Source: Dastarcus helophoroides
Taxonomy: Eukaryota; Arthropoda; Insecta; Coleoptera; Bothrideridae
Assembly (NCBI GenBank): GCA_028583605.1
Contig: CM053328.1
Coordinates: 9,192,782-9,256,781 of the forward strand
Length of the DNA stretch: 64,000 nucleotides
Reading direction: 5' to 3'
The notes beneath the pieces are model-generated. The model was not told where the DNA came from. It was given only the letters and a program-made list of their open reading frames with translations, and did not search any database. Positions 1-10,629 of this stretch are shown in pieces. The translations under genes and the position numbers were made by a program. How positions within the stretch are numbered: the stretch's first letter is position 1; every line of letters starts with the position of its first letter.

Positions 1-62
1 GTTATCATCTTCAGAGAGATACTCATAACATATTCCAATAATATATAACCAAGGACCAGTCC
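1..62 (+). mobile_element. Hairpin retroposon, 3' remnant cut by the window edge
   Basis: The stretch begins with the hairpin-loop sequence of the family (ATCATCTTCAGAGAGATACT) and ends with its fixed 3' tail (AACCAAGGACCAGTCCGTT). The second arm of the hairpin is missing between them, so this copy is internally deleted as well as cut by the window. The family is described in full at 44,839. Confidence 0.6.
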
Positions 63-99
63 GTTGCATTTAATTAATGATTTTTTTAATTTCTTATCT

Positions 100-1350
100 C
101 CTTTTGTAAAGTGTAAATTCAGAAACTCAAATTCAAAAACTTCGACTTGTTTTAGAAATAATAACATTCATCCTGAAATTTCGTTTATTTTTTATAAATT
201 TCCGTTTTAAACCCAAAACTTTTTCTGAATCATTTTCAAGTTTTTTTTTTTCTTTATTCTTGTAACTTTGAGTTTTTAACCCCGAGACTTTGAATTTATA
301 CTTGAAATTTCGATAAATATTTTTTAAGGATTTTTGAAAACAATCGAAAGTTTAAATTTGAAGTCTCAGAACTCGAAACGTAGAAAATGTTTAACTCTTA
401 CAAAACTCAGTTTTCTTTCACATACTTTTAATATTTTCAGTTTAAATTTGAAATTTTTAATTGTTCAGTTTTTTTAAAGAAATTTCTACTATATCAATTT
501 TTTCCAAGATATTTAAGTTTGTTCGTTAGATTTTTCTATTTCGATTTTTTTCTCGACATTTCGATGTTAACACTTTTACTTAATATAAAATCTATAACAT
601 AATTTGTTTCTTTTAATTCAATCAAAAGGTAATTACAACGATTTGTTTAATCAACTGATGGACTTATCGATTATTTTACTTTTATTGCGATCCCAAGCCA
701 CGATATGATTACAACAAACTGTGATTAAATTAACTCAAATTCAAAAACTCCTATTTAATCAGAATCACTATTTATTTCCTCAATAATGCCATGTCATAAA
801 GAAATTTTTATCCCTTTATCTACTAACATAGGTATCTAGTGAAAATTTCCTATATATTGAGCAAAGCCAAAGTCTATCAAGACCCTTTAATCATACCATA
901 GGTATGAATTACGTAAATAAATCTATCCATATGTATCATAAATATCCTTCATGTGAATATATTTATCAAAATAGCAAGCTTAATTATTGTATTGATTTCA
1001 GTTTAAATAAAATATTCACGTGTTAATAAATTGAGTGCGTCGAGGCAACAAATATTTTTATTACAGCGATATTAAGAGTTTATAAATTCAAGTGTTTAAT
1101 AAGTTCCACAAGGACACAAATTGTAATTAAAATGAGTTCGATTGTTCACGCCTTCATTCAAATTATTACCCTCCTAACGATTTTTAAGGTCAACTATTTG
1201 TATCGAACTAATTAACGCCGAGATTGGCGAAAACACGTTTACCACATTACAAAAGTGATTAATCCCGTCCGTTTACATTCCCTTTTGTCGCTGAAAATGG
1301 TTAGCTGAAAACGTAAACAATACACGTGCGGTTTGACATCCACATGCGAT
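100..1350. other. AT-rich stretch without a recognisable gene
   Basis: The first 500 bases are T-rich and carry poorly preserved copies of the 18-base unit seen in the large arrays. From about 600 the sequence is more complex but has no ORF of note, no RNA gene and no repeat shared with the rest of the window. Confidence 0.4.
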
Positions 1351-1356
1351 AACAAT

Positions 1357-1372
1357 TTGGCGGATGCGCCAG
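1357..1372 (+). promoter_or_regulatory. Variant copy of the TTGGTGGATGCGCCGG motif
   Basis: The sequence is TTGGCGGATGCGCCAG, 14 of 16 bases identical to the other five copies. Its two differences make the core a perfect inverted repeat (TGGCG-gatg-CGCCA), which suggests a dyad-binding protein or a small stem. Function is unknown. Confidence 0.5.
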
Positions 1373-1448
1373 GATCTGTTTTCGCTTCTTTATAACTACT
1401 GAATTTCGTTTAGCTACCCAAATAGGTTTACAAACTCTAGTAGTTTTT

Positions 1449-1653
1449 TGTTTGGTGAAACGGACTGGTCCTTGGTTATCTTCAAAAATTGAAATACAAA
1501 TCTTGTCCCCTGAAACCAAGAAAAATTAAAAAACACAACAAAGGTTGATCTAACGCGTTTCAATAGTCAAGCTATCCTCTATGGAAGCGCGTTAGAGCAA
1601 CCTTTGTTGTGTTTTCTAACCTTCTTGGTTTCAGGGGACAAGATTTGTATTTC
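1449..1653 (-). mobile_element. Hairpin retroposon, full 3' end, flanked by a 17 bp target duplication
   Basis: Read on the minus strand, it starts at GAAATACAAATC, folds back on itself, and ends in the tail ..CCGTTTCACC followed by A residues. Flanking direct repeats are AAACTCTAGTAGTTTTT (1432-1448) and AAACTGTAGTAGTATTC (1654-1670), 14 of 17 identical. Repeats of that length are expected from target-primed reverse transcription, not from a cut-and-paste transposase. Part of the loop is missing. Confidence 0.75.
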
Positions 1654-1676
1654 AAACTGTAGTAGTATTCTATAAA

Positions 1677-2060
1677 TTGAGTTTAAGATCCAAATTTTCT
1701 AATTTCTTCCGGCACTCGGAATTAATTAGGAATTTCCTCCGATTTTCAATAATGCAAGTGGGCTGTATTGGCTTAATAAAACGACACACTTTAAAGTGCA
1801 ATACGAGCGTAATATCCTTCTACATAGTTAATAAAGGAGAGCTATTATCTGGAACGACATTCTCTTGGAAGGAATCGATACTTGCGATTTCGTGTAAGTA
1901 CACCCAGCATATACGTAGTGTCATTGCATCCTTGTGTTCACATAGAGTCAACAGTTTCATATATTTGTCTGAGATACGCGTAAATAGTGGGTCCTCGTGG
2001 TATATCGTGGTACAACAGCTCTGAAGATAGACGACAATTACGAAACTGATCATTACATAT
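1677..2060. other. More complex island with overlapping ORFs, no recognised product
   Basis: A 115-codon frame runs on the plus strand (1677-2024) and a 77-codon frame on the minus strand (1820-2053). Neither resembles a family I know. On the minus strand a pyrimidine tract followed by CAG lies near 2024 (..CGTCTATCTTCAG) and would make an acceptable 3' splice site. It could be an old exon, a decayed element or regulatory DNA. Confidence 0.2.
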
Positions 2061-2639
2061 ATAAATAAAATTTGGCACGATCTGCTACGTGTGTTTTATG
2101 ACTTTCGTGGCCTCTATACCATCACATGTATATTCGCTTATAATTACACAAAATTATGTAAGCATTAGAAAATCATGTTGGAAACATTACCCTTCTTACT
2201 TTTTCACACTTTTTCCTACTAGCAATCATCATTGTAGTATGTTGTATTTATGATTTTTTATTTACTAAATGCCATCAAAGTTAGTGTAGTTGAACGAGTC
2301 TTCTGAAAAATTCAGGCTTTTTTATGCTACAAGAGTATGCAACGTAGGACTAGGTTTCAACTACAATCTTGCTTAGAGATCCTTAAAGAAATAATGTTTT
2401 GCACCACAGAAGTAGTATAAAGTTAAATTCAAACAAAAAGCGAAATAATCTTGTTGTATACAAGGTTGGGTGGCTAAATAAATGACCAAGGAAACCTCAA
2501 TCACGGGGATAGCACAATAGGCCCGGAAAGAGTGGGGCCTAAGTTCTGGCCTAAACTTTAGGCAACCCGACCTCGAATCCCGGAATCAAGAATGTTATTG
2601 TAAGATTTAAAATATATCAAATTTTAACAAATTTTTATC

Positions 2640-3120
2640 TATAAACATGTTCGTAGGTAACTAGAAAGTCGCTCGGGAAAGTCCTGCTGTTATTCACGTT
2701 GTACTGCCGGTTTTGTCCGACATAAATTCAATATAAACTTACGGGTCATCGGTGCAATGATCGACCTAATTTTCTGGTCATACTCGATGGGACGTTTCCG
2801 GACTAGGCACTTGCTTGCAATTGGACTTCTTCGCCATTTTCTCTTCTCGTTAAACACGACACTGGGGGGAAAACGCATTTTTTTTTCGATTCCACCTAAA
2901 TCACGTCACGTCTTATGGAACAATACTTTACAGGATTCGAAGGTTTAATTAGACTGCTCGTCTGGTGTGGGCCCTAACCAGACCTTCGACCTGGCTTTAC
3001 TCTGCAATAAATTACGGGGTAGTTTCGGGATTTATTGAAGTCGAACGGATTTATATCTTTAGGCTGCTGATATAGGTAAAAATATGTTTGTGTCGGGTTC
3101 TATCTGCCGCGAGATATTCC
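2640..3120. other. GC-richer unique island with a 24-base near-palindrome
   Basis: Base composition is clearly more balanced than the flanks. ORFs of about 62 codons exist on both strands (2690-2878 minus, 2757-2948 plus) and show no known motif. Positions 2960-2983 form GTCTGGT-gt-GGGCCC-ta-ACCAGAC, a palindrome broken only at one dinucleotide pair. No coding call is justified. Confidence 0.3.
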
Positions 3121-3127
3121 ACTGTCT

Positions 3128-3172
3128 TAAGGTGGATTCTCATCAAAAAAAATCTGTGTTGTGCATTGTATT
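3128..3172. repeat. Fragment of a dispersed repeat shared with 58,248
   Basis: The sequence starts AAGGTGGATTC and continues to GTGTTGTGCATTGTATTT. A diverged copy (AAGGTGAATCC .. GTGTTGTGCGTTATATTT) is at 58,248-58,292. TTAA stands at 3127-3130, which hints at a piggyBac-type end, but the second copy lacks it and no opposite terminus was found. Confidence 0.3.
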
Positions 3173-3839
3173 TGTCACAAAATGTTATCCACGGTTGTGC
3201 ACTCTGTTTGCATAGTTTAGGATGCGAACAAATGGAATTGCTGGTGTAAGAAACAAAATAACTATTTACACAACAAAATAGTTAAGCTTGCCTGCAAAAT
3301 ATGGTTTTTACATTTAACGACACAACGCATAACAAACTTTTATTGCTGTGAATCCAGCAGTGACATATAAAAATCTCAACATACAATATACTTCCTACTT
3401 GTAAATAACATAGTATTTAATTCATTTCGTAACAGATAACTGAAATAATCAAGCAAAATTTGAGTTAAAGTAGGAAGGTTTGACTCCAAATTTGCGCTTG
3501 TTTCTCGAGATTTGGAATTTGGAATCTAAAAAATTAAAAAATTATATTTTATTTAAAAAAAGCTCTATTCTTCAGAAACCATAATTATGGCTTTTGTGTT
3601 GTACACATTTTCTCCTTGTGCATATAATTTAATGCGAGATTATTTAGATTTATCAACTAAAAGATATCTCCAGTACATTTCATCCAGTCTTGCTGTTACC
3701 CCAAATATTAATCTAAATACCACTGATAACGACAGAAGCACAAATAATTATCTTAATTATGTTTTTGAGTCCTTTAAAACCCAAAGAAAAAAGTGTTGCT
3801 CTTCTAACTGATGAAAAAATTAAAATTTTATATTTAAGC

Positions 3840-5330
3840 CTTAAATTTTCCAGGAAAATGTCGAAAATTTAAAAAATATATACATTTTAGGTAAAAAGAT
3901 CTCTTTCACAAATTTAGATCAATTTTTCAAAACTTTAACTTTTTTGGAATGCTCAAAGACTCGAGTTTAAATTTTTAAGGTCCCATTTTTGTGAAAAGGC
4001 GCAATTTTCAAAAGAAAGTCGAATTTTTTAGAAAAAAATCGTAATTTTAAAAAACATTGTTCTCAAAATTTATGATTTAGTAAAGATGTTGAATATTCAA
4101 GAAAGCTTTTTCTCTAAATCCCCAAAAATATTTTTCGCAACATTTTTAACATTCCGATCTAATTTAAAGGAAAGGGTGAACATTTTCAGAAACATAAAAC
4201 TATTTGAGCTTCAAGGTCGTAACTTGTTGAAAAAGGTAACAATTTAGAAAAATGACAAAATTTGGAAATAAATAAACCATTTTTGAAAAAGTCCAAAAAG
4301 TAAGATTTTGAAAATAAAATTGAAATTAAAAAAAACAAATTTTGACGGTACAGGCAAATTTTTGGGTAAAGACTATTTTAGAAAAAATCAAAATTAAAAA
4401 AAAAGATCAGTTTACCAGGAAAAAGAGAAAACTTGTAGAAATATTACATACTGAATATTGAGACAATCAAGATTTCTTGAAAAAGGCAAACTTTAGGAAA
4501 CCAGTCAAAATTTCTAAATAAATCAGAATCCAAAAGATCGAAATTTTTAGCTAAATGTTCAGAAAAATATCGGATTTAAAAAAAAGAAATTTCCAGGAAA
4601 CTTTGAAATAGGACCAAAAATAATGCAAAGATAATCAAATTTAAAAATAGTCGAAATTTAAAAAAATAGTTAAAACCCCGAGAAAAAGACGAGAGAACTT
4701 TTAAGAAAAATATCCTAAATTTTCAGAAAAAACCTTTAATCCTAATAAAGTCTTGAGATTTTCCAAGAAGTATCAGAATTTATCGAAATTTGGAAAAAAA
4801 AATTTTAAGAAAAAATCGAATATTTATTTTCTCCTCAAGTCAGAGGACGACAGGCCTCAAAGGGCGTCAGAAATTGTCAAATATTGTGATATGCATCAAA
4901 ATTTTAACAAACAAGTTGAAACTTCCAGAAATTTGGATTAAAAACGGTTGAAATTTACAAAGATATATATTTTTTTGGTAATTTTTGTCCTTTCACAAAA
5001 ATTCCAAAAAATATACTTTTTTATCAGAGAATTGACCAGATTTTATTAAAAAAAGGCAAATTTTAATAAACAAGCTGAAATTTTTAGAATTAAAAAAGGT
5101 CGAAATTTTTGGAAAAGTCAAATTTTCGAGAAATGGCGAAATTATAGAAAAAAAACAACGAACTTTTGAATTCAAAATTTTGAAAGTTCATGTTTGATAT
5201 AAGAAGTCGAAATTTTAAAAATAGATGTAAAATTTCAAAAAAAAACGACAAATTTTTGTAAAAAAATTTGAGAAATCTATAGAAATTTCGAAAAAATGTG
5301 TAGAGGAAAAAATGAATTCTGAAAAATTGG
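3840..5330 (-). repeat. Degenerate ~18-base array, A-rich on the + strand
   Basis: Runs of A alternate with short blocks like GTCGAAATTTTT at irregular 16-20 base spacing. This is the complement of the unit that dominates 25.9-27.5 kb. The short frames inside it (for example 4753-4941) are low-complexity lysine/phenylalanine strings and are not genes. Confidence 0.7.
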
Positions 5331-5379
5331 AAAGTCTTCCAATTGAATACATATAAATTTTCAGTTCGCTGCTCTGAAT

Positions 5380-5757
5380 CAGAATAGAGCTAGGGTGGGG
5401 CACTTGCCCCCACCCTGCCCTATTCTAGTTACACCTATATTTTTGAAAGAACTTGCGTAATGGAAGTAGTTAAAAGGGACCAGAGGTCCAAAGTTCTGTG
5501 CGAGTTGCTGTGGCAAATTTGGCAAAGAACAACTCCAAAATTCTCATTAGAGTTTGTTTAAAATTTCCCTCTTTTTATTTCTATTATGTATTTTAATTAG
5601 GTAATTTTTTATAGTACTTTTGTTATTTTGGTATTGTTAATAGAAACTTAATAATTAGTGTTAATCATTTAATCTAGCGTTCATATTTTTCTCAAATGCT
5701 GCCCGCGCAAAATTTTTAAACCTGGGCCCGCTGTAAAAAAAGGTTGCTGATTCCCTG
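5380..5757. mobile_element. hAT-type non-autonomous DNA transposon, 378 bp
   Basis: The right end read inward, CAGGGAATCAGCAACCTTTT followed by a GCGGGCCCAGGTTTAAAAATTTTGCG-like run, has the layout of hAT termini. The left end begins CAGAATAGAGC. Flanking octamers are CTCTGAAT (5372-5379) and CTCTAAAT (5758-5765), 7 of 8 identical and matching the nTCTAGAn-like 8 bp target duplication of hAT elements. Just inside the left end is a GC hairpin, GTGGGGCACTTGCCCCCAC. No transposase is encoded, so it would be mobilised in trans. Confidence 0.7.
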
Positions 5758-5765
5758 CTCTAAAT

Positions 5766-6035
5766 GAAAGTGAAATTTTTTAAATTTAAAATGAAAGCTT
5801 CCAAAAAATTATAAATTCTAATATTTTTTTTTTGAAATTTCTAATTTAATTCTCTTTCTAATTATTTCTCTTTTTACAATTTTTAGTTTTGCGTAAAGTA
5901 TTGACCCCTAGAAAGATCTTAAAAAAGGAATTTAAAATTTGAAGAAAATAGAAATTACGTTAAAAAACCGGAGTTTGTAACAAATCTTTTTAAAGTTAAC
6001 GCTTTTTTTAATTTATATTTTTAACTTATACTTTT
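5766..6035. other. AT-rich stretch, nothing recognised
   Basis: Low-complexity T- and A-runs with no ORF, no RNA gene and no repeat boundary between the hAT-type element and the next hairpin retroposon. Confidence 0.4.
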
Positions 6036-6039
6036 TTTT

Positions 6040-6262
6040 GGAACAACGGACTGCTTCTTGGTTATCTTCAAAAATTGAAATATAAATATTGTCCCCTGAA
6101 AGCTAAAAGAGATTAAAAAACACAACAAAGGTAGCTCTAACGCGTTTCGATAGCCAGTATCTCTCTGAAGATGATAGCTTGGCTATCGAAACGCGTTAGA
6201 GCAACCTTTGTTGTGTTTTTAATCTTTCCTTGATCTCAGGGAAAAAGATTCACATTTCAATT
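6040..6262 (-). mobile_element. Hairpin retroposon, diverged copy
   Basis: Both arms are present: ACGCGTTTCGATAGCC on the left and GGCTATCGAAACGCGT on the right. The 3' tail is at the left end on this strand (GGAACAACGGACTGCTTCTTGG) next to a T-run, the complement of an A tail. No clear target duplication survives, and the 5' end is mutated relative to other copies. Confidence 0.7.
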
Positions 6263-7260
6263 TCTGATCTATAAGAAAAAAAAGTGAACAATTTATATCC
6301 AAGCTAACAATTCCAAAAAAAAAAATGAACATTGATAATTTGTAACTTCCAAAAACAAATGTTGCTAAAATTTAAATTCTCCTAAGAGATTTTTTTTTGC
6401 CTTTAGAGTGGAAATGTTAAAGGAACACAGCAATTTCAAGTTTTTCATCAACATTTTGAATTTTTTTTAAATAAGCCCACAGAATTTTAACTTTTCACTC
6501 CAGGATAGCGATTTATGTAAACTTGGGTAACTTGTAATCTTGTAAAAACTAATTACATCAGAATTACAAAATAATACCATAAATATATTGAATTGTTTAA
6601 TTATTTTCTTCCTCAGGTGTGTAGTTTTCTCTTAAACATGGAGTTTAAAAAGAGCCAACCTTGAATTTAACATAGTGCGAACAAAACGTCCAGATTTCTA
6701 CAGAATACTCAAAAATTTTAATTCTATTCATGCCAAATTAAGTTTTTTCTGAAAATTAAGTATACACTTTATGTTAAAAAAAATAGCAGATTTGACTTTA
6801 AACCTGAAAGTGTTACCTTCTCTCTTTAACTTCGAAATTCGAAGAAATGAAAAATTGGAAATTTAGTCTCTAATTTTACCACGAAGTCAAATTCAGGAAA
6901 AACTAAAATTTACAAAGTAAATATTTTTAAAATTCCATATTTTTTCTCCAAATTTCAATATTTTTTTGAAAATATTCGAGTATTAAAAATTAGTTTTCTA
7001 ATTTTCTCTTAGAGTCGCTATTTTAATATTAATTAAAAGCTTTCATCAGAAGATGTCTTGAAACTTGGAGGTTCCAGTGGTAGTTACAAAATAAAGAAAG
7101 TCATTCTTTTGAGAAAAAAATAGAAATGGCTAAGAAGAATTAAAAAGTTAGACTACAAGCTAAAAATGTTTATCTTTTCTCAAAATGTTGATGTCAAAGT
7201 TAAAATAAAAATTAATGATATTGTAACAAAATCTAGTTATAAAATTTGTATTAGTGATAT
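6263..7260. other. AT-rich stretch, nothing recognised
   Basis: About 1 kb with no ORF above 60 codons, no RNA gene and no repeat shared with other parts of the window apart from scattered 18-base-like units. Confidence 0.4.
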
Positions 7261-7640
7261 TGTAAGGAACTCTCGAGAAACATTTGATAATGGGAAGCGG
7301 TCGTGATAATGAATCATATGGCAGATAAGCGCTACAGAATTTTCCGCAAGCAATAAGCGAGATCCGTCTAGAAAACCGGAAGGGTATATATTCGCGGTCG
7401 TCTTTCCCTCAGTCAGTTAATAAAACAGTGAGAGAGTTGGTTAGTCAGGTTAGTTCCAATAGCGCTCTGGAAGTGTACGCTCCCGAAAGAGCTCTTTTGA
7501 TGAAGCGTGTGCATGTACTGAAAAGCAGTTGACAAATAATAAAAAAAATCAAAATTCAGTGAAGAAGTTCTATTGTATACAGAACCTTTTAAGAAACAAT
7601 ACAATAAATTTAAAGCCTCCGCATCCCTTTATTTTTAAAA
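7261..7640 (+). promoter_or_regulatory. LTR-like promoter: TATA box and TCAGT initiator
   Basis: TATATATT begins at 7385, and an arthropod-type initiator TCAGTT has its A at 7415, placing the TATA box at -30. A second TCAGT overlaps just upstream (A at 7411). The segment begins TGTAAGGAAC at 7261, as many insect LTRs do with TG, and is more GC-rich than its flanks. I could not find a matching CA end, a target duplication or a primer-binding site. A solo LTR of a Gypsy-like element is my best guess; a host promoter is the alternative. The 63-codon minus-strand frame here looks like a shadow. Confidence 0.4.
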
Positions 7641-7807
7641 TAAAGTCACAGAAAGATATTTGGTAAAAAATCTATGTAAAAATTAAATATTTTAATAATG
7701 AAATCAAAATTTTAAAGTAAAATTCAAAATTTTTAAGTCAAAATTCAGTGAAGTAGTTCGATTGTAAACAGAACATTTTAAGAAACAGTAGAATGAGTTT
7801 AAAGCCC
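7549..7807 (+). repeat. Diverged direct duplication, ~70 bp units 189 bp apart
   Basis: Unit 1 (7549-7618) and unit 2 (7738-7807) both run TCAAAATTCAGTGAAG .. AGTTC .. TTTAAGAAACA .. TTTAAAGCC with scattered substitutions. The first unit lies within the transcribed part of the LTR-like promoter segment. Confidence 0.6.
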
Positions 7808-7809
7808 AA

Positions 7810-8720
7810 ATTTCATGTGAAATGTCGAGATAAATGTTCGAGTAGAAAGAAAAAATTCTTCGTAGCCTGAAGCCAAACGACTGGAACTTTCAAAATAAAA
7901 ATTAGGAGTAAATACTCCTATTTTTTATCCTAAAAAATTTTAGGCAGGTGTTTTCCCTATATTTACAGTTTTATTGGGAAAGTTTTTTTTTACAATTTTT
8001 ACAATAAAATTGAAGTTTATATTTATATAAATTAGTCTTTGATTATTTTCTAAGCATTTTGATTATGATGATTCAGAGAATGTATGAGATATCTGGAAGG
8101 AATAACGTATTTATAGAAAAACCCAACAAAATCTTGGGTTGCTGCCAATACAAAACCATCTCTAAAGAATGGCCATGAAAAGCCGACAGTTGATTTACTG
8201 TATATTACTATTCAATTCCATTTCAGTGTGTAATTAGGGAAGATCAACGCCCCAAGAAAATCACCCCCATTTGTAAAAATCGCGTGTTCTTATCTTGTAT
8301 CTCAAAAAGATCGAACAAAACGCGTTTCCATTTTATGGCTTTTAAAGAAATATGTGTATCCAACGATGCTAATAACTTAAGGTCAAGGCTGTACACTGAC
8401 AAATTATGGGTTTGATAGCCCTTAAGCAAAGCTATTGCTTTTACACACATGACAGCGCGGCACGTGTGGAATTGGAATCATTTACTAAAAATTTTCGTAA
8501 AGAGGTTAGTGCACCCGGAAGAAATTTAAGCCCGTGATTAACATAAGTTTATTCACAGCTATTAAATTTTATTAACGATTAAATGCTTTTTAAGCGTTAA
8601 TTAAAAAGCAATTGATATTAAAAATGAATATTAAAGAATTCCACGAAATAAGGGTTGGAAATGTCAACTTTAATTTAGAAATTGGCAATGCCCAGTGGCC
8701 AATTTTTAAAAAGTCTTTAC
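7810..8720. other. Unique AT-rich stretch, no gene recognised
   Basis: The part from 8060 to 8500 is somewhat more complex and holds a 68-codon minus-strand frame (8244-8450) with no recognisable motif. Nothing supports coding. Confidence 0.4.
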
Positions 8721-8740
8721 ATTGTTATTGTTTAAAAATG

Positions 8741-8965
8741 GAAATACAAATTTTTCTCCCTGAAACCATGAAAGTTTAAAAAATACAACAAAGGTTGCTC
8801 TAAAGCATTTGGGCAGCCAGTATCTCTTTCAAGACGATAGCTTGGCTAATCGAAACGCGTTAGAGCAACCCTTGTTATATTTTTTAATATTTCTTGGTTT
8901 CAGAGGACAAGATTTGTATTTCAATTTTTGAAGATAACCAAGAACCGTTCCGTTTCACCAAAATT
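8741..8965 (+). mobile_element. Hairpin retroposon, plus orientation
   Basis: Starts at GAAATACAAAT, carries both arms (AAGGTTGCTCTAA and TTAGAGCAACCC) and ends ..CCGTTTCACCAAAATT. ATTGTTATT occurs just left (8721-8729) and just right (8966-8974), a candidate short remnant of the target duplication. Confidence 0.75.
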
Positions 8966-9198
8966 ATTGTTATTCAAAGATAAAATTCGAAATTTCAAAT
9001 TAAAAATACCCAATTTAAAAAAAAAATAAAATTAAAAATTTTAATTACAAAATGTTTACTTATTTCGTAACATTTTCAGAGAATTAAAATAGTTTCAAAA
9101 TTTTTTTTTGAGATTTAAGAGACAGTTTTATATTGCCCAATTGCTATGTTTTTATCAGTTTTAAAATTGAAATTTGCATTTTTTTCTTTGAAATTTCG

Positions 9199-9249
9199 AG
9201 TAATTAATAGTTTCTAGTAATTAATAATTTCTAGTAATTAATAGTTTCG
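9199..9249 (+). repeat. Three tandem copies of a 17-base unit
   Basis: AGTAATTAATAGTTTCT is repeated three times with two substitutions in total. Confidence 0.85.
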
Positions 9250-10416
9250 ATTTTAGTTCAAATTCTAATAAACAATTAAAAATTTCATGTTTTCTCCTTC
9301 CAAAATTTATCTTAAATTCAATCTAAATTTTAAGAAATAAAATTAAAAATTCCAAGTATAAACCTCAAGTTGCCTTATTACTATTATATCGTTTTTTCTT
9401 ATGGAACAAGAACACTTTAAACAGTATTTCATTATAAAATTATATTGTCACATTTAGACTTCTTTCGTTTCATCAATAATTTAGTAATGTAGGTCGATTC
9501 AAACACAAGCTATGATTTTGTTTTAACCATAAATTAACTTAGCAATAAGTCTGTAGATTTTAAATAATAAAACGTTGCACTCGGCCAATCGAGAGCGATC
9601 GAATTAATATTAAAGTAGAGTAAAATAATGATACGCTTGTGGCTGAATCTCACGATTTCAATTTAAGAAATTTAAATTGAGAAACTTGGCTTTAGCCTTA
9701 AAATATTTATAGAGTTCAACATTTTCTAAAAAAAATCGACGATAAACTTAACGTTTACGAAAAACATATCGGACATTTTTTGAAAATTAGTGTTCAAAGT
9801 TAAAACTTAAATTTAATTTTTGAAATGAGGATTGTAAAAAAGAATTGAGAGATGTAACGAGTGAAATATGAAGAGAAATTCGTTCATTTGAAGTTAATCT
9901 TGTAACGTTGATTTTATTCTCAAATTTTCAACTTTGTTTAATTTAAGAAAATTAATATTTTAAGTCAATATTTTGTAAAGATCCTGGTCCGATAATATCT
10001 AATATTTGTTCAAACTTCGTAGAATATATAATTGTTATACTTATTGTCCATTATTTGCTCTATTATCGGAAAAGGCCAATACCATGATTTGCACCAAAGC
10101 ATAATAGTTGCCTCTTGGATGCCTTCCTTTAAGAGTGTACACTTTTAAATTGTGATTAAGTCCAAAACCTGGCACTCAAAAACGACTCTCAGTCTGTATG
10201 AATGTCTATCATCACGCTACAGGTCGCAATGTTTAACCAGTTTTTGCCCTTGAATATATTTTATGAATTTTGAACTTCCAGAAAAATACCGAAACTGCTT
10301 TATTCCCAAAATATTTATTTTGAAGTCAAAATTTTTAGTGAAAAGTTATTTCGAAAGTGAAAGCCGAAAAGAGATAAAGCTGGAAATTTAAGGATTAGAT
10401 TCTAAACTTGAGGAAC
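9250..10416. other. AT-rich unique sequence, nothing recognised
   Basis: No ORF, RNA gene or shared repeat. The part between 10,060 and 10,220 is slightly more complex but gives no protein-like frame. Confidence 0.4.
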
Positions 10417-10430
10417 AAGAAATTTTTTTT

Positions 10431-10614
10431 GGTCGAACGGACTGGTCCTTGGTAATCTTCAAAAATTGTAAAACAAATCTTGTCCCCTGAAACCAAGAAA
10501 GATTAAAAACACAACTAACGCGTTTCGATAGCTAAGCTGTCATATTCAGAGAGCCTCAGGGTGTTTTTTAGTCATTTTTGTTTTCAGGATACAAGATTTG
10601 TTTTTCAAGTTTTG
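10431..10614 (-). mobile_element. Hairpin retroposon with a decayed second arm
   Basis: The 3' tail is at the left (GGTCGAACGGACTGGTCCTT) next to a T-run. One arm is intact, but most of the other has been lost around 10,545-10,560. Flanks AAGAAATTTTTTTT (10417-10430) and AAGAAATTATTTCT (10615-10628) agree at 12 of 14 positions and may be the target duplication. Confidence 0.65.
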
Positions 10615-10629
10615 AAGAAATTATTTCTA

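Noticed and set aside
1361..1375. 16-mer motif as a retrotransposon primer-binding site (TGG.. complement of a tRNA 3' CCA end)
   Set aside because: The complement ends in CCACCA, but I know no tRNA acceptor sequence that would fit, and the copies are not preceded by an LTR end or followed by a coding region.
2500..2590. tRNA-like sequence with CTCGAATCCCGG
   Set aside because: The B-box-like part is present, but T-arm pairing fails and no A box lies at the right distance.
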